From: Phoenix dactylifera
Lineage: Eukaryota; Streptophyta; Magnoliopsida; Arecales; Arecaceae
Direction of reading: 5' to 3'
Length of the DNA stretch: 64,000 bases
NCBI RefSeq assembly: GCF_009389715.1
Contig: NC_052404.1
Location: 9,928,480 to 9,992,479 of the forward strand
The notes under the pieces were generated by a model. It was not told the DNA's origin and made no database searches. It saw only the letters and a list, made by a program, of their open reading frames with translations. The position numbers were made by a program, and so were the translations under genes. Below, one piece after another: positions 40,630 to 52,225 of the stretch (the stretch's first letter is position 1; every line of letters begins with the position of its first letter).

Positions 40630-43600
40630 ATCTTCTTTTAGGACTCCACAGAGAGAGAGAGTTTGGAGGGGAAGCGAAGAGAGGGAAGAGGGGAAGGAGG
40701 CCGCGGGGTGTTTGGTCGCCGGGTGCGGCTTTTGTAGTCGGGGGGAGAGAATAAAATAAAGGGGGGCGGAAAGAGATAAGGGAAATGGGGAAGAAGGTCG
40801 GGTCTCTCTTTCCCTTCCTTTGGTGCTGGTCAAAAAGGCAACGCTCCGAAGCTGCCTTCTTTCCGCCTTCCCCTTCCCCTCCCCCCGTCATCAAAATGAA
40901 ACGCACATTTCAGCTATGTGAGATGCAAATGTAAATCAAATTTGAATTCCAGAACCTGAGACTGTCGGGACTCCTGGATGCGGTCCGCGTTGGTAGGAAT
41001 CAACTCTCAAGGGTCCGGTCTAACGTCACTCGCTCATATCCTATCTTCTTCTCAACGCCTGCTGCCACTTGATAGGCGGACCCAGTATTGCTCTATTTAA
41101 TAATATGACTCTATTTCCCATCTCATGCAGATCCAAGCCGTCTTTGATGTAATCAAGCATGATCCAACCTTTTCGTAACTTGACCCAGCTTTTTTTTCTT
41201 TTTTTTTGAAGAACTTACATAAATAATAACAAAGTAACTCATTACTCTTAAAAGACATAATTAACCAACCCAAACATGAAGCTCTAATCCACCGCCCCTG
41301 ATAATATGTCAGGAGAGAGGGAGGTGGGTCCCAGGCCCTTAATGTCTGCAAACGGTGTGCCGAACTTTTTCCTTCCGCACTCGCCGGTGGTACTAAAGGC
41401 GGAGGGAGCAGGAACGGATCCGCCCGCCACCTGTCCAATCCACGCCGATATCTCCCCACCCAGTGGAGTTTTTTTAAAAAGAAAAAGGACACGTGTCGTT
41501 TCACTGCCGATTTGACCGGATGTGGGGTGCTCACTGCTCACGCGTCGCGCGCTTCCCCACAAGGGTGACGTGGGAAGTTGTTGCGTGGTCGGCGTTCCAG
41601 TTCCTTCCCAACTGCAGTTACTGCACCCAATGAGCGTCAGGTTCCGCCATACCGCCTTCCACTAATTTAATTATTATTATTATAATATTATTAAGTTATT
41701 AAATTATTAAATGCAACGCGCTCTTCTCTGCCTTGCTCCAGCTACTGGCTCCAAGGCCGGGTAACGTGACCAAATGCTCTCTCTCTCTCCACGCGGGTGC
41801 GGATCCGGACACTCTCGGTGGCCTTACCAACGCCACTAGTGGCTAGCTTTCACGCCCCATAAGGCTACGAAAAAGAAAATGGAGTTACGCGTCCGCTAAG
41901 TGCAGACCATATTCCCCTCGAAATAGATTCAGCCACCATGATCAAATAGATTCGAAATTGGAGACATGACGCTAGTTCTAGATTGCCGCTCCACGATATT
42001 CATGAGTATGATTTCTATCAAATCATACATATCTACAAAAAGATGAATAGCGTTATTGACTGAATGACCTTTTTTATTGTTCACCATTCTAAATGCTTCA
42101 TCTAGAAAAATCACGTGTCTATGCCTTATTCTCTATATCATATTTTCTTTTCTCATTTTGAGCTAATATTGTATAAAAAAATGAGATTTACTTAATAAAA
42201 ATTATAACTTATTAAGCAATATAAATTCAATAAGATGAATAATGCAGAGAAACCGTAAGTGTTATTTAGATCATAAACCCTTTATATTGACCGTTACAAC
42301 GGGCGTTATTCTAAACGTCGCCGTAAGTGGGGAGCAGGGAGACGGGCGGCAGCAGCGGGAGGTGACAATAACCAGATGGATCCGGCGGACTTCGCTTATG
42401 ATGATGGATGGGGTGCACAAAACGAACGGTCAGGATCGAACGGCAACGGGACCGCGGGAATGGCTAGTAATCGTCCTTGTCGTGGCCAAGTCAACGAACG
42501 GAGAGATAATGTTTGCCATCTTTTTCCCCACTGTCTCGAGGTGACGCCACGTGGAGCCCAGTCGCCATCAATCAGCAGGATTCTATTTTTATTTATTTCA
42601 ACGTCCGTGCGATTTCCAACGTGACGGAAGCCATCTTGTTTTCATCTTTGGCGGGTTCATTTTCATCTTGACTGCCCGCTTTCGAAACGCAACGGCTCGT
42701 TAGTGGATATATTTTTCTTTAATCTGTACCGAGATGACGCTGGAATGATATATTCATATGTAAGACGATGAGTCTAATGAAATAAACCCACGAATTAGGG
42801 AAGACACACAAAATCTGTAATATGTATCGAATATTTTTTGGTGAAAAGGGAGCCTACTGAGGACTGCTACGTGGATGGGCTGGTCTATCCCCCTCCTATT
42901 TTTTTGACCAAAAAAAAAAAAAAAAAAAAAGGGAAGGAGCTCGTTTTAAATTCAATTAAACCAAGCCCACTCAACCAGTTGTCTAGGGCAAAAATGTCTT
43001 CACATATTTGTCTAGGGCAAATATGGCTTCACATATTTGTTCCCAAGAATAAGCTATGAATCAATATATGCACTTAGATATGAAAATACAGTTAATAAGC
43101 ATATAGAATGCAAATAACCCATTCTAGAAAGGAGATCTCTTGATAATTAGTCATGATTAGGATAAATAGCTTAATTAACACTTCTTCTTTTTTTTTTTTA
43201 CTTAAGTTGTTTATAGCTACTCCAAAAGCACTTCATAAAAAACAAATATCGCATTATTGCATAGGACCCAACCTATTCATTTAATGAATCAAAAATCCAA
43301 ACCAAAATTTAACTATTTTTATTAAATAGCCCGATCTACAACAAGCTAAATCAAGTTAAATAGATTAAATGGTTAGGCATTGCCACGACCATTATTACCA
43401 GCAAAAAAACATGTAAGTTAGCCACAAAAATGCAGTTTGATGTGCAAAATATTGATTTCCATTGCTATCCAAGTTTTAAATACAATAGATATTTTTTAAC
43501 ACATGCACATAGAGCGATCAAAGAAAAGGTCTTCCATGAAAGAGAAATTTATGGAAGAGTTAGTCGTAACTTCAGGAAATTGAAAGTGTCTTGATGTTAT

Positions 43601-46600
43601 CATACTTCTTTTAATTTGTTATAAATGTACGATATCATATTAAAGTAGATAAAATTAATACTATAAAACTATTAATCTTTTTAAATTAAAATTAACATGA
43701 AAGTGAGAAATGTTTAACTACAATAATTTGACTACGGCAAAGGAGGAAGGAAAACCTAATCAACCATACTATATTAACGATAGCTTTTTCATAGCAGCTA
43801 TAGAATTGGTCAATGTCACTTCTGTTACATGGATTTCTGCAACCACATTCTCAAATAACAAGCGTGAAAATATTTTTCAAGTCTACTGTTTCTTCATTTT
43901 ATACTTTACCAAATTTTTCCCTCTTTCCTAGAGATAGATCAGAGCATGTAAACAAAGAATGAAATGGTTAAATATACCAGAGAGAAGGGTTTTCCTGTAA
44001 ATTGCACCTTCCACATTCCAATCAAAATGATTCTGAACTCCATTGGGGCATTTGCGCATGAAACAACAAAAGTTGTGATTGGCTAGGCATTTTATTAGAG
44101 CTCCATGTACTATTTATTTATTTTGGTCCTTGAGTGATGGTTACTAAGACCTTTGTATTTGGTCAATAAATCCTACCATGATAGCTATAGTTTGCAGCCA
44201 CATTTACTCAAGCAAATCTCTGTCACAGTGTCACGTAAGCCACTTCCTAGTCCCTTGAGCTAAAAATCTAGTGCTTGCATTTTTTTTTGTCTCGTTAAAG
44301 TGGAATGATTATATAATGTTATAATGAATACATCCACTTACATTCATATATAACAGCTTAAGTAAAAAAAATTGGATCGACTTCCACCAGAAGATGGAGC
44401 CTGAATAGTTAGCCACAAAGGAAGCTACCTAATCTGTTATCCTTTTTCTCTCTTTCTATAAACATGAATAGTCTTGAAGGAGCTCAGAGTGGCAATCATC
44501 CTCCTCAAATCCTCCGATATAGGGTGAGAAACATCAGGATCCATCAAAATTTTAATATTAATATTTTAGGTGGGTTCTTAAGCCGTGCAAACTGGTTGTT
44601 GGTGCTTGTCTTTTTTTTTTTTAAAGCATACCACTGGATTGCTGATAATAATGCGTATAATTTGTAATGGGATTAGCTATCATATTATGATTTTTTAAGC
44701 AGATGTACACATTGGATATTGAGATTCTCATTTAAGAGTTAAGGTGGGGTCTCAAGCCATGCAAACCGGCTATATACTATGTTTATAATCTACTAAACAA
44801 ACTTAGCCGAGGACATGAGCAAGTATCACGTGGATCAGGGTTGATAGAATCAGAGCAAATGAGAGCCAATACTCTTGTTGAATTGGATAAGAGTTCGGTC
44901 ATGATAAATTTCACCCAGTAAGGAGATACATGTTGAAGGAGGAGGGTTTGGTTATAGTACTAATAAACTAGCCAAAGGCTCATGACTTGGCTGCAATTAA
45001 TGACAATATGTATTAATAGATCGAAGCGACAAATGGTCTCAAAAATATCATAATACTAACTAAAAAAAGTTCAACCATCCTTTTTGTTAAGTAGTATGAT
45101 GGTAATGTCCCCCTCATCAGGGTACCAATCATCTGAACATTGTTGACATCCATCTAGTTTTCTTTTAATTTATATACCCCTATTAAGTTGGTTCAAATAT
45201 TAAAAATTAACCTAACATCGACGTAAAATTTGAATTAATCATAATCTGCATGCAATGTAAAGTTCCTTCAGATGAACCATGTTTGCACCTGACATTTAAG
45301 TCCGATGACCTAATCTCAACCTTGACTTTCGTCTAGATTATTCCATACTTGATATACGTTCGACATGCATCATGTCTAGCCTGAAAGGCGGCGATAAAAC
45401 CATAAGTGCATGCGGTATATGATGTATTTGTATTACCATCCATCCGGAGCCATTGATTGCTTCCAGCAGCAAGTGGCTACTTAAGTCCATGCCATGAAGG
45501 TCTCAATTTAGATTGAGGGCAAGCACAATTAAATTCTCCGTCCACAAATCAGACACGAAGCATTCGATGTCTTTGTATGTGTATATATGTATTGAAGAAC
45601 TTTTTCATGGGCTGAGTGGAATCCGAATCATATTCGATCATGGATATTAAAACTTAATTACGATGCATTTCGTTCTCATAAAATTTTATTTGTTGGATGT
45701 TTAGCAATATGATAATGGGAAGCGTGCTAGCTAAAGCAAAGAAGAAAGATAATGTAATGCACCAAAGGTTGACCGTTGAGTGGAATGGTTGCCACGGCCA
45801 ACTCTTAGCTCAATCCGGATGAAGAAGAATCTAATCCTGACCTGGCGCCAGTAGACAATGGATTGAGACCTGTGGATGCTGTGCTCCTGGTGACCATATA
45901 TCCAGATTTTTTCTTAAGCTTACAGAGGCGAATAGAAAAATACAAACCATAGAACAAACACAAGAAAAAGAATTAACATCTGCGTCATAGCTAGATTGAT
46001 TGATCGTCATTTTATGTTTATACCTTATTATTTGGTCTTCTTACTCCGAACCTTCGATTGTTATGGCCATTTTAGTTTATTTTAATTTTTAGCCTGCATG
46101 CAAAACAGATCTGCTGCATGGAAAAATAACAGTAGATTGAATTAGATTAGGTCGGGTTTGACGTAGATATATTGTATATATATATATATAATCTCGACCA
46201 TATGTAACCTGATCCAACATCAGCTTTCGACCCTTGATCCATATCTACCCACAAATTAATCACACAAGCACTCTAAATCATCTAACCATTAATAGCATGA
46301 ATTTACTTTTTATTTAACCCAAGTTCAATGATCTTATTAACCAGCCGGTAAGAATATAACCAGCCAACTCGAGTCAGGACTTTAACCCATGACTCGAGTT
46401 GGCGGGCATTCTTGACTTGCTTTGATGTCATATGAAAAGTTTAGCCTGTAGTTGACCCCAAAACAAAAACATTCTGATCAAAGCACAGCCCAAAAGAGGG
46501 TATATTCTAGTCAGATATTTAGGTCAGATCGGTTTTTGGGGCTCCTAACTCTGTGTAACAACATGACTTAGTTGGATGTAAAGGTAGAATGATCTAGCAT

Positions 46601-47336
46601 GTAAGGAGTAAAATTCGAATGTCAGTCAAACAAAGGATCACTTGCTGTAAAGTGGAAATAGGATTTTCTCTCAAGGAGGATGGATGTCGAATGATTTCAG
46701 AATCGCGCACGATGAATGATGCATTTAGAGACATTGATAGGTCTCATGGAAGTTCTCATGTAAGTAAACTTCAGAGATGTTCATGTCTCACAAGTTAATT
46801 CGGATCCTCTTCAATTTGGTTTCTGGTGCAAAAGACCCCAAGGAAATCAACCATCATTCATCTACTACTTTGGAGGTCTCACTTGGTGTTAGATGATTGA
46901 ATTGGTGCTGGGATCCATGTCAGTCCACGGTGGAACATTCAGTTGCTACTGTTCAGAAGTGGGGACATCTGAATGCATGGGTTTGCTAGTTAATTAGAGG
47001 GACTAGATTTGAAGCCAATTCAACAAGACCAAAACTAATTGCACCCAGATTTCAAAGGTTAACGTTATTGCGGGGCCATTCAGTTTTGATGGGCACAAGC
47101 TCACGATTAAGTTCTAATGGGCTTTCAAATGGCTTCCTTGAAAAGATCACCTGGGCCTTTGTAGGAGCGTTGGAGGTAATGCATGGGTCCAGTGCACTCT
47201 GATTAGGAGAATCATAATCTTGTTTCAAGGTGGTGTCCATCTTTTAGAGTATATTTAGGTGAGTTAAAGGGCTTCTGGGTGACGCCCAACATGGGAGGCC
47301 CAAAGCTAATTCAAATGCTCATCAAGCAGGCCCGAT
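40630..47336. other. Gene-poor spacer upstream of the CCCH gene
   Basis: The first ~280 nt are the GA-rich (minus strand CT-rich) leader and promoter of the CCCH gene, with a TATA-like TTTATTTTATT (minus strand) around 40746-40758. The remainder shows no gene signature on either strand. It holds A-runs (42911-42930), a 31-bp imperfect duplication (CTAGGGCAAA at about 42982 and 43012), two related segments about 180 bp apart (GTGGGTTCTTAAGCC at 44570 and GTGGGGTCTCAAGCC at 44744) and a short (TA)n at 46174-46189. Confidence 0.5.
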
Positions 47337-47337
47337 A

Positions 47338-47947
47338 TTACTTAGCCTTTTTTTTGTTTTTGATACAACGGTAACTCATACCGTACGCACATGAGTACCT
47401 ATTAGAGTCAAAAAGAAAAAGTTGGCGAAGGGGTGAGAGAGCAGACTCCATGCTCTTCCAGTGAAATCCTCCTGACTGGTGCGCCGCGTAGGAGGCGACT
47501 CAGTCGGCCGCACTATTCGCCTTCCGATAAACATGGGTGGCTTGGAATGCTACAAGCCCTTCCACAATCTCACATATATCCCACAGGAGCAGGTGCCTAT
47601 CCAGACGCCTGTGCCTGTCAGTACTCTCCTAAATCCAGTTGATCATCAGGGCCACATCACCTTCAAGATGGATATAGGTTGCCCCTAGGACCAATCTGGC
47701 AAAGATGATGCCCTCCCATGCAACTCTCAGTTCTGCACCACTAACTGACTCATTGAAGACGTGTCATCCTCCGGCCGCAATAAGCCTGAACTCATGATTT
47801 CTGATCACAAAGCTCACTCCATCTTTATCTTTGTCATCAATGATACTGCCATCAAAGTTAATCTTAAGGAAGCCAGGGGTTGGGGGCTCCTAGGAGATCA
47901 GATTGGTCCTGAGCACTCCACTAGCTAAGTGAAAGCCTTATTTAGCC
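47338..47947 (-). mobile_element. 5'-truncated LINE remnant with RNase H-like domain and probable target duplication
   Basis: On the minus strand, 47880 down to 47629 reads KINFDGS, GVSFVIRNHEFRLIAAGG, one in-frame TGA, then VSGAELRVAWEGIIFARLVLGATYIHLEGDVALMIN and a stop. This is the RNase H-like end of a plant LINE ORF2. A T-run at 47348-47355 (poly(A) on the minus strand) marks the 3' end. TTACTTAGCC (47338-47347) and TTATTTAGCC (47938-47947) flank it with 9 of 10 bases equal, a plausible aged target-site duplication. Confidence 0.65.
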
Positions 47948-48951
47948 TTCAAGTGCTAAGATTTCAGCATCATTAATCTTCAAGTTTAACAGATTTAAGC
48001 ATTAAATCAAGGCCTTCATGGGTTGGTGACTGCCTGTACACTATAGTCCAAATCTTTAGATGCGACTGATTTATGTGGATAACTACACTTGATATAGATC
48101 ATTTTGGCCACTATGAATGGAACTGGACAAAATTTATGAGTGAGATCTGCGACATCGAGAAGGTAAAGTGCATGCCAAACTTTCGGAAACTAGTACTTGG
48201 TTGTATAATGCACAATTGAGACAATCTTTTTATTAAAAAAAAATAGATAATTTTTCAAACACCATGACATGACGTCCTCTTAAAAAAATACCATGCACTG
48301 AGAGATCATACCAAAATTCCATCATTTGGACTCTAAAATTAGCTGATCAAACCAAAACTTTTCTTTTCGAAAAATATTTGAACCAAATGTCTCTCCCAAC
48401 CTAGAAAGATTTAGGTAGAGCGACTGAAAACAAAGTCGATGTAGAAGTCGAGATCTGCCTCTTATAGAATTTTTGCTTTTTTATATTTATTTTTACTAGT
48501 CATGTATATTTTAGAAAAGTTGTGCCCGTTAGAACCAGAAGAGGGATCCAACTCGAATTGTGCAATGACGTACCTCACTAGCATAAATAAAGGCTATCTA
48601 TCTCAGTTTATGAATCATCAATGAAGGAAAAGGGTACCTAGACCATACTTTCGGCAAATTTTTTACTTTTTTTCTAAATCTCTTGAGAGATTTATGTTGA
48701 GTTGGTTGAGGTAAGTCTTCGGTCCCCTTGATCAGTAAATTTTCAACTTTATCTAAATCTTTTTGAGAGATTCAAATTAAGCGGATTGACCGTAAGTCTT
48801 CATTCTCTTCGATTAGATCAACACCTCATAGGTCTAAACTTAACATTAGAGGAGGGATGCGACCAGTGTGGCATCTAATGTTGCAAACAAATATGTACCA
48901 AACAAATATGTACCTTTATTGATGCACATGTAGAGCAATCCTAAAATATTC

Positions 48952-49244
48952 CATTTTGTAAGAAAATATAAAATATATAAATAAATATACCACATTCCAT
49001 TAGCTTAAGCTTTTAAAACAAATGGTAATTTTAACATGGTATCAGAGCAGAGGTCCTAAGTTCAAACCCTGTCTCCGCACTCTTGAACCCAATTATTAAA
49101 AAATTCACATGTTGGGCTTATCCATTACAAAAAAATCTGGCCCACATGTGAGGAGGAGTGTAAAAAAATATAAAAATATATAAATAAATCTACTTCATTC
49201 TATCAGCTTAAGCTTTTAGGACAAATGGTGATTTTAATACATTT
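48952..49244 (+). mobile_element. Complete TRIM retroelement, 283 bp, with 5-bp target duplication
   Basis: Two direct terminal repeats of 80-81 bp (48957-49036 and 49159-49239) start TGTAA and share the AGCTTAAGCTTTT core. The first ends in CA and is followed at once by TGGTATCAGAGC (49037-49048), the primer-binding site matching initiator tRNA-Met. A purine tract AGGAGGAG lies just before the second repeat. The 122-bp interior encodes nothing. Identical CATTT duplications flank the unit (48952-48956, 49240-49244). These features define a terminal-repeat retrotransposon in miniature, which depends on another element for its enzymes. Confidence 0.88.
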
Positions 49245-49724
49245 GATTGTTAATTTTATGTCAGTCTCATAGTCCCACTTCCAAACATCAAACAAAAGGT
49301 TACGCGATTAGGTTTTTCCTAGACATATTCTAAGATTGAGTCCATTTAGAGACCATGCTTGTCAAACAGGAGTTGTAAGTGAAATTTTGATTCTATATGT
49401 AACCTGTGATCCTTTGCAATGCAATTGCAAAATTTATTTCAATCAAGGATCAACAATCAACAATGATATGTACTACAACATATTATACTCTCCAAATATC
49501 AAAAGCAGTTGATCTATGCCAACTTTCGACTAATGACTAATGATGAGGTCGAAGGGTATCCCCCCGAGCCCCAGAGCTTAGTCCCCATCAGTTTTAGACA
49601 GTGGAAGCGATTGCTTCTCCTCAGAGGTATTATCCGCTTTGAAGAGGGTTTCATAGTCTTTTCCAAAGCACGGTTTTGCCCTACAAAAGGCGCATCTACG
49701 GTGAGAGATACACGATGTTTTTCG

Positions 49725-49780
49725 TAGCTCAATCGGTAGAGCTCATCCCCACTTGGTATTGTCCGCTTTGGGGTTCGGTC
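49725..49780 (+). promoter_or_regulatory. tRNA-like pol III promoter boxes in the first terminal repeat
   Basis: TAGCTCAATCGGTAGAGC (A box plus D-stem partner) starts at 49725 and a B-box-like GGTTCGGTC starts at 49772. The 47-base distance is close to that in real tRNA genes. The rest does not fold as a tRNA (no acceptor stem was found), so this is not called a tRNA gene. Confidence 0.45.
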
Positions 49781-50190
49781 ACCCTTGGGCCTTACGGGCT
49801 CTTTGGGGTGCCGTCACCCCTCACAACTTTGTCCCTTCTGAGAGGGCGCCTCTGAAGAGAAAGGGGTAGCCCCCCTCCATTTAAGGAACAGACCTCTCCG
49901 CTATCTAGTCGATGTGGGATTAAGTTCGGACCCTTTATTCCTACAATATAGCCTCCCCAGCGGAGGGATCTGTGCCGGGGTCAAGGGCTCTCAACGAAAG
50001 CACCATTGATAAGGTCGGAAGGTATCCCCCGAGCCCCAGATCTCAGTCCCCACTGGTCTCAAAAAGCGGAAGCGACTGCTTCTCCTCAAAGGTATTGTCC
50101 GTTTTGAAGGGAGTTTGATAGTCTCTTCCCAACATACGGTTTTGCCCCGCAAAAAGCGCCTCTATGGTGAGAGATACACGCTGGCTTTTG

Positions 50191-50246
50191 CAGCTCAGTC
50201 GGTAGAGCTCATCCCCGCTTAGTATTGTCCGCTTTGGAGTTCGGTC
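50191..50246 (+). promoter_or_regulatory. tRNA-like pol III promoter boxes in the second terminal repeat
   Basis: CAGCTCAGTCGGTAGAGC starts at 50191 and AGTTCGGTC at 50238, the same 47-base spacing as in the first repeat. The A box is closer to the consensus here, and the B box is slightly worse. Confidence 0.45.
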
Positions 50247-51837
50247 ATCCTCGGGCCTTACGGGCTCTTTAGGGTGCCGTCACCCCGCATGGCTTTGTCC
50301 CTCCTCAGAGGGCGCCTCTGAAAAAAAAGGGGTATCCCTCTCTATTTAAGGAACAGACCTCTCCGTTATCTAGTCGATGTGGGACTAAGTTCGGACCCTT
50401 TATTCCCACAACAACTAACTATATCTTTAATTTGGTTTTGGGACTATATTTCTCTTTAATAAAACTTCTTTGTACACACGTAGCAAAGGTCAGGAGCCTC
50501 AAAGACCTCTTAGATGGACTACCAACATTATCATGGAGAATAAAAGTTGTGGCAGGCCTAAAAAACTATGCCACCCTCTCATGGACAAATAAGTTTTCAG
50601 TATGATGAATAGGAAACAACTTAGGAAATTCAACCTTTATAACTCTGGGCAAAATTTTATTTAGACAAGCATCTTATAATTCTGCAAATTATGGGACAAG
50701 AACCTTTCTCCCTTGATCCTTAACAGCTCCTAGACATGCTGCCCAATTTCGTCTGCTGTTGTCCAAAACTAGGTGGTGTAGTCCACCCAATAACAAGAAT
50801 GTTTAGAGGAGAAAAGCTTCGAGGCAGGAACTAGGATGATCAAGTAATACTGATCTATACTGCGGAAAACAGTCAAGCTACTATAGATTTAAGGCTTGTA
50901 AACTGTTAAAGAAAGTATGGACGTATGGTCAAGCTAGAACTTTAGATTTACAGTGGAGAAACTAATATCTTTAATGTTTTCTTGATTTCATTGGTTAACT
51001 CAATCCCCCAGGTAGTATGAAAGACTGAAACATGCCTTAAAAGGTCAGAGCAATGCTGTAATTTATATTACTGGATGCTTTGCTACTTAGTGAAAACATC
51101 TCAAGCTTTATTATTCAGTACTTGTTTATGGAAATCTTCTATTCAGTACTTGCAAGACCATAAAACCAATTGTTCCTACAATATACGGTTCCTGCTGGAG
51201 AATATCTGCTCTTGTGGATGAGCACTGATGAATGGCACTGTCAAAAATCGTATAGTGGCTAGGAAGATGTTCACATGAACTATCTTGCATATGGCTAATG
51301 CTAGCTGCACAATATTGTTTACTGAGTCATCTCCAATGCTAGGTAAACATTTTCCTGATCACTCTCAACAAACTTGAAATTGTTCGATCTTCTCGATCAT
51401 GTGAAGTGGCCAACATAATATGACCAGATAAAAATATAGAACAAAAAAATAACAACTACTCATATCCACTCATGGAGCTCATGTTCAAAATTGCAGAAGT
51501 GAGAAGTTGGAAAGAAAAAAGTGTAATATTAAGAGAAGTGATCACCTGGCATCTATAATTAATATTGTTTTCTCACCTTTTGAGTGTATATTGGAGCAAA
51601 GTGATATTTGCCACCACTAGCATTTGAACCCTAGTCTCTTCAAAGGGGAAGTCCAGGATTTGAAACAGTAAGCCCTTACAAAAGGGGTGCCAAGCAACTA
51701 ACAGAAGGTCAGTTCGTCTTTTTTTGTTTTTTAGTAAATCAAATTTATTAAATCAACCTAAATCAAATATATCCATGGGCATCCGAAATTAAAATATCTA
51801 ATAATTTAAAAAGAATATCTAGCATAGCCATCTATAG

Positions 51838-52225
51838 AGTAAATTTTATACAATTAGCGACATATGATTGCGACACCATCCAAACACTATTAATTTCTCT
51901 ATAAGACTGAAGAGTTGCTCTCATTCTCCAACAATTCTGTCTCAAATGATACATACTAATATTTGAAGGTATTGAACCAGAAAGCCACCTAATAACTGTC
52001 AAAAAGTCCACTTTCAGAATGATACGAGAAGTCTTTAAAATTTTAGTTGTGTATGGCATACCTTCGTGTGCAACCCACAATTTTTTTATATTCTTTTATA
52101 GAAACTATGGTGTTAAACAACCTGGCACCTGCTGTCATTAATGCTCCGCTCATATTTTGGATAACAAAATTTATTCCACCAAAATTACCTCTATTTAACA
52201 CACTACCATCAAGATTAACTTTCAA
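51838..52225 (-). pseudogene. LINE RNase H-like domain remnant
   Basis: The minus strand reads VNLDGSVLNRGNFGGINFVIQNMSG and LMTAGARLFN, then after a frame break SRIILKVDFLTVIRWLSG and later QSYREINSVW. These fit the start, core and end of the RNase H-like domain of plant LINE ORF2. A T-run near 51720 may be its poly(A) tail. No matching target duplication was found. The piece after 52225 (GGCTCCTAGG) resembles the same place in the copy at 47.9 kb. Confidence 0.6.

Larger units (their letters stand above)
49536..50418 (+). mobile_element. Short LTR-like element (873 bp) with 407-bp terminal repeats and only 58 bp between them
   Basis: Two direct repeats, 49541-49948 and 50007-50413, start TGAT(G/A)AGGTCG and end ACAATA/ACAACA. 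They share long identical blocks, for example around TATCTAGTCGATGTGGGA, a motif common in plant miniature LTR elements. Identical ACTAA duplications flank the pair (49536-49540 and 50414-50418). The 58-bp middle has no TGG primer-binding site next to the first repeat and no coding capacity. Each repeat has tRNA-like A and B boxes. It could be a TRIM-like element with a reduced interior, or a tandem dimer of a SINE-like unit. The 5-bp duplication favours the first. Confidence 0.65.

Noticed and set aside
39449..40906. A 485-codon minus-strand frame and several plus-strand frames over the CCCH gene.
   Set aside because: They are shadows of a GC-rich coding exon. Only the frame with ankyrin and CCCH motifs makes sense.
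49725..49800. A tRNA gene.
   Set aside because: A and B boxes are present, but no acceptor stem or anticodon arm could be paired, so only a tRNA-like promoter is claimed.
49541..50413. A Cassandra-type TRIM with 5S rRNA-like LTRs.
   Set aside because: The 5S internal control motifs are not seen. The internal boxes are tRNA-like instead.
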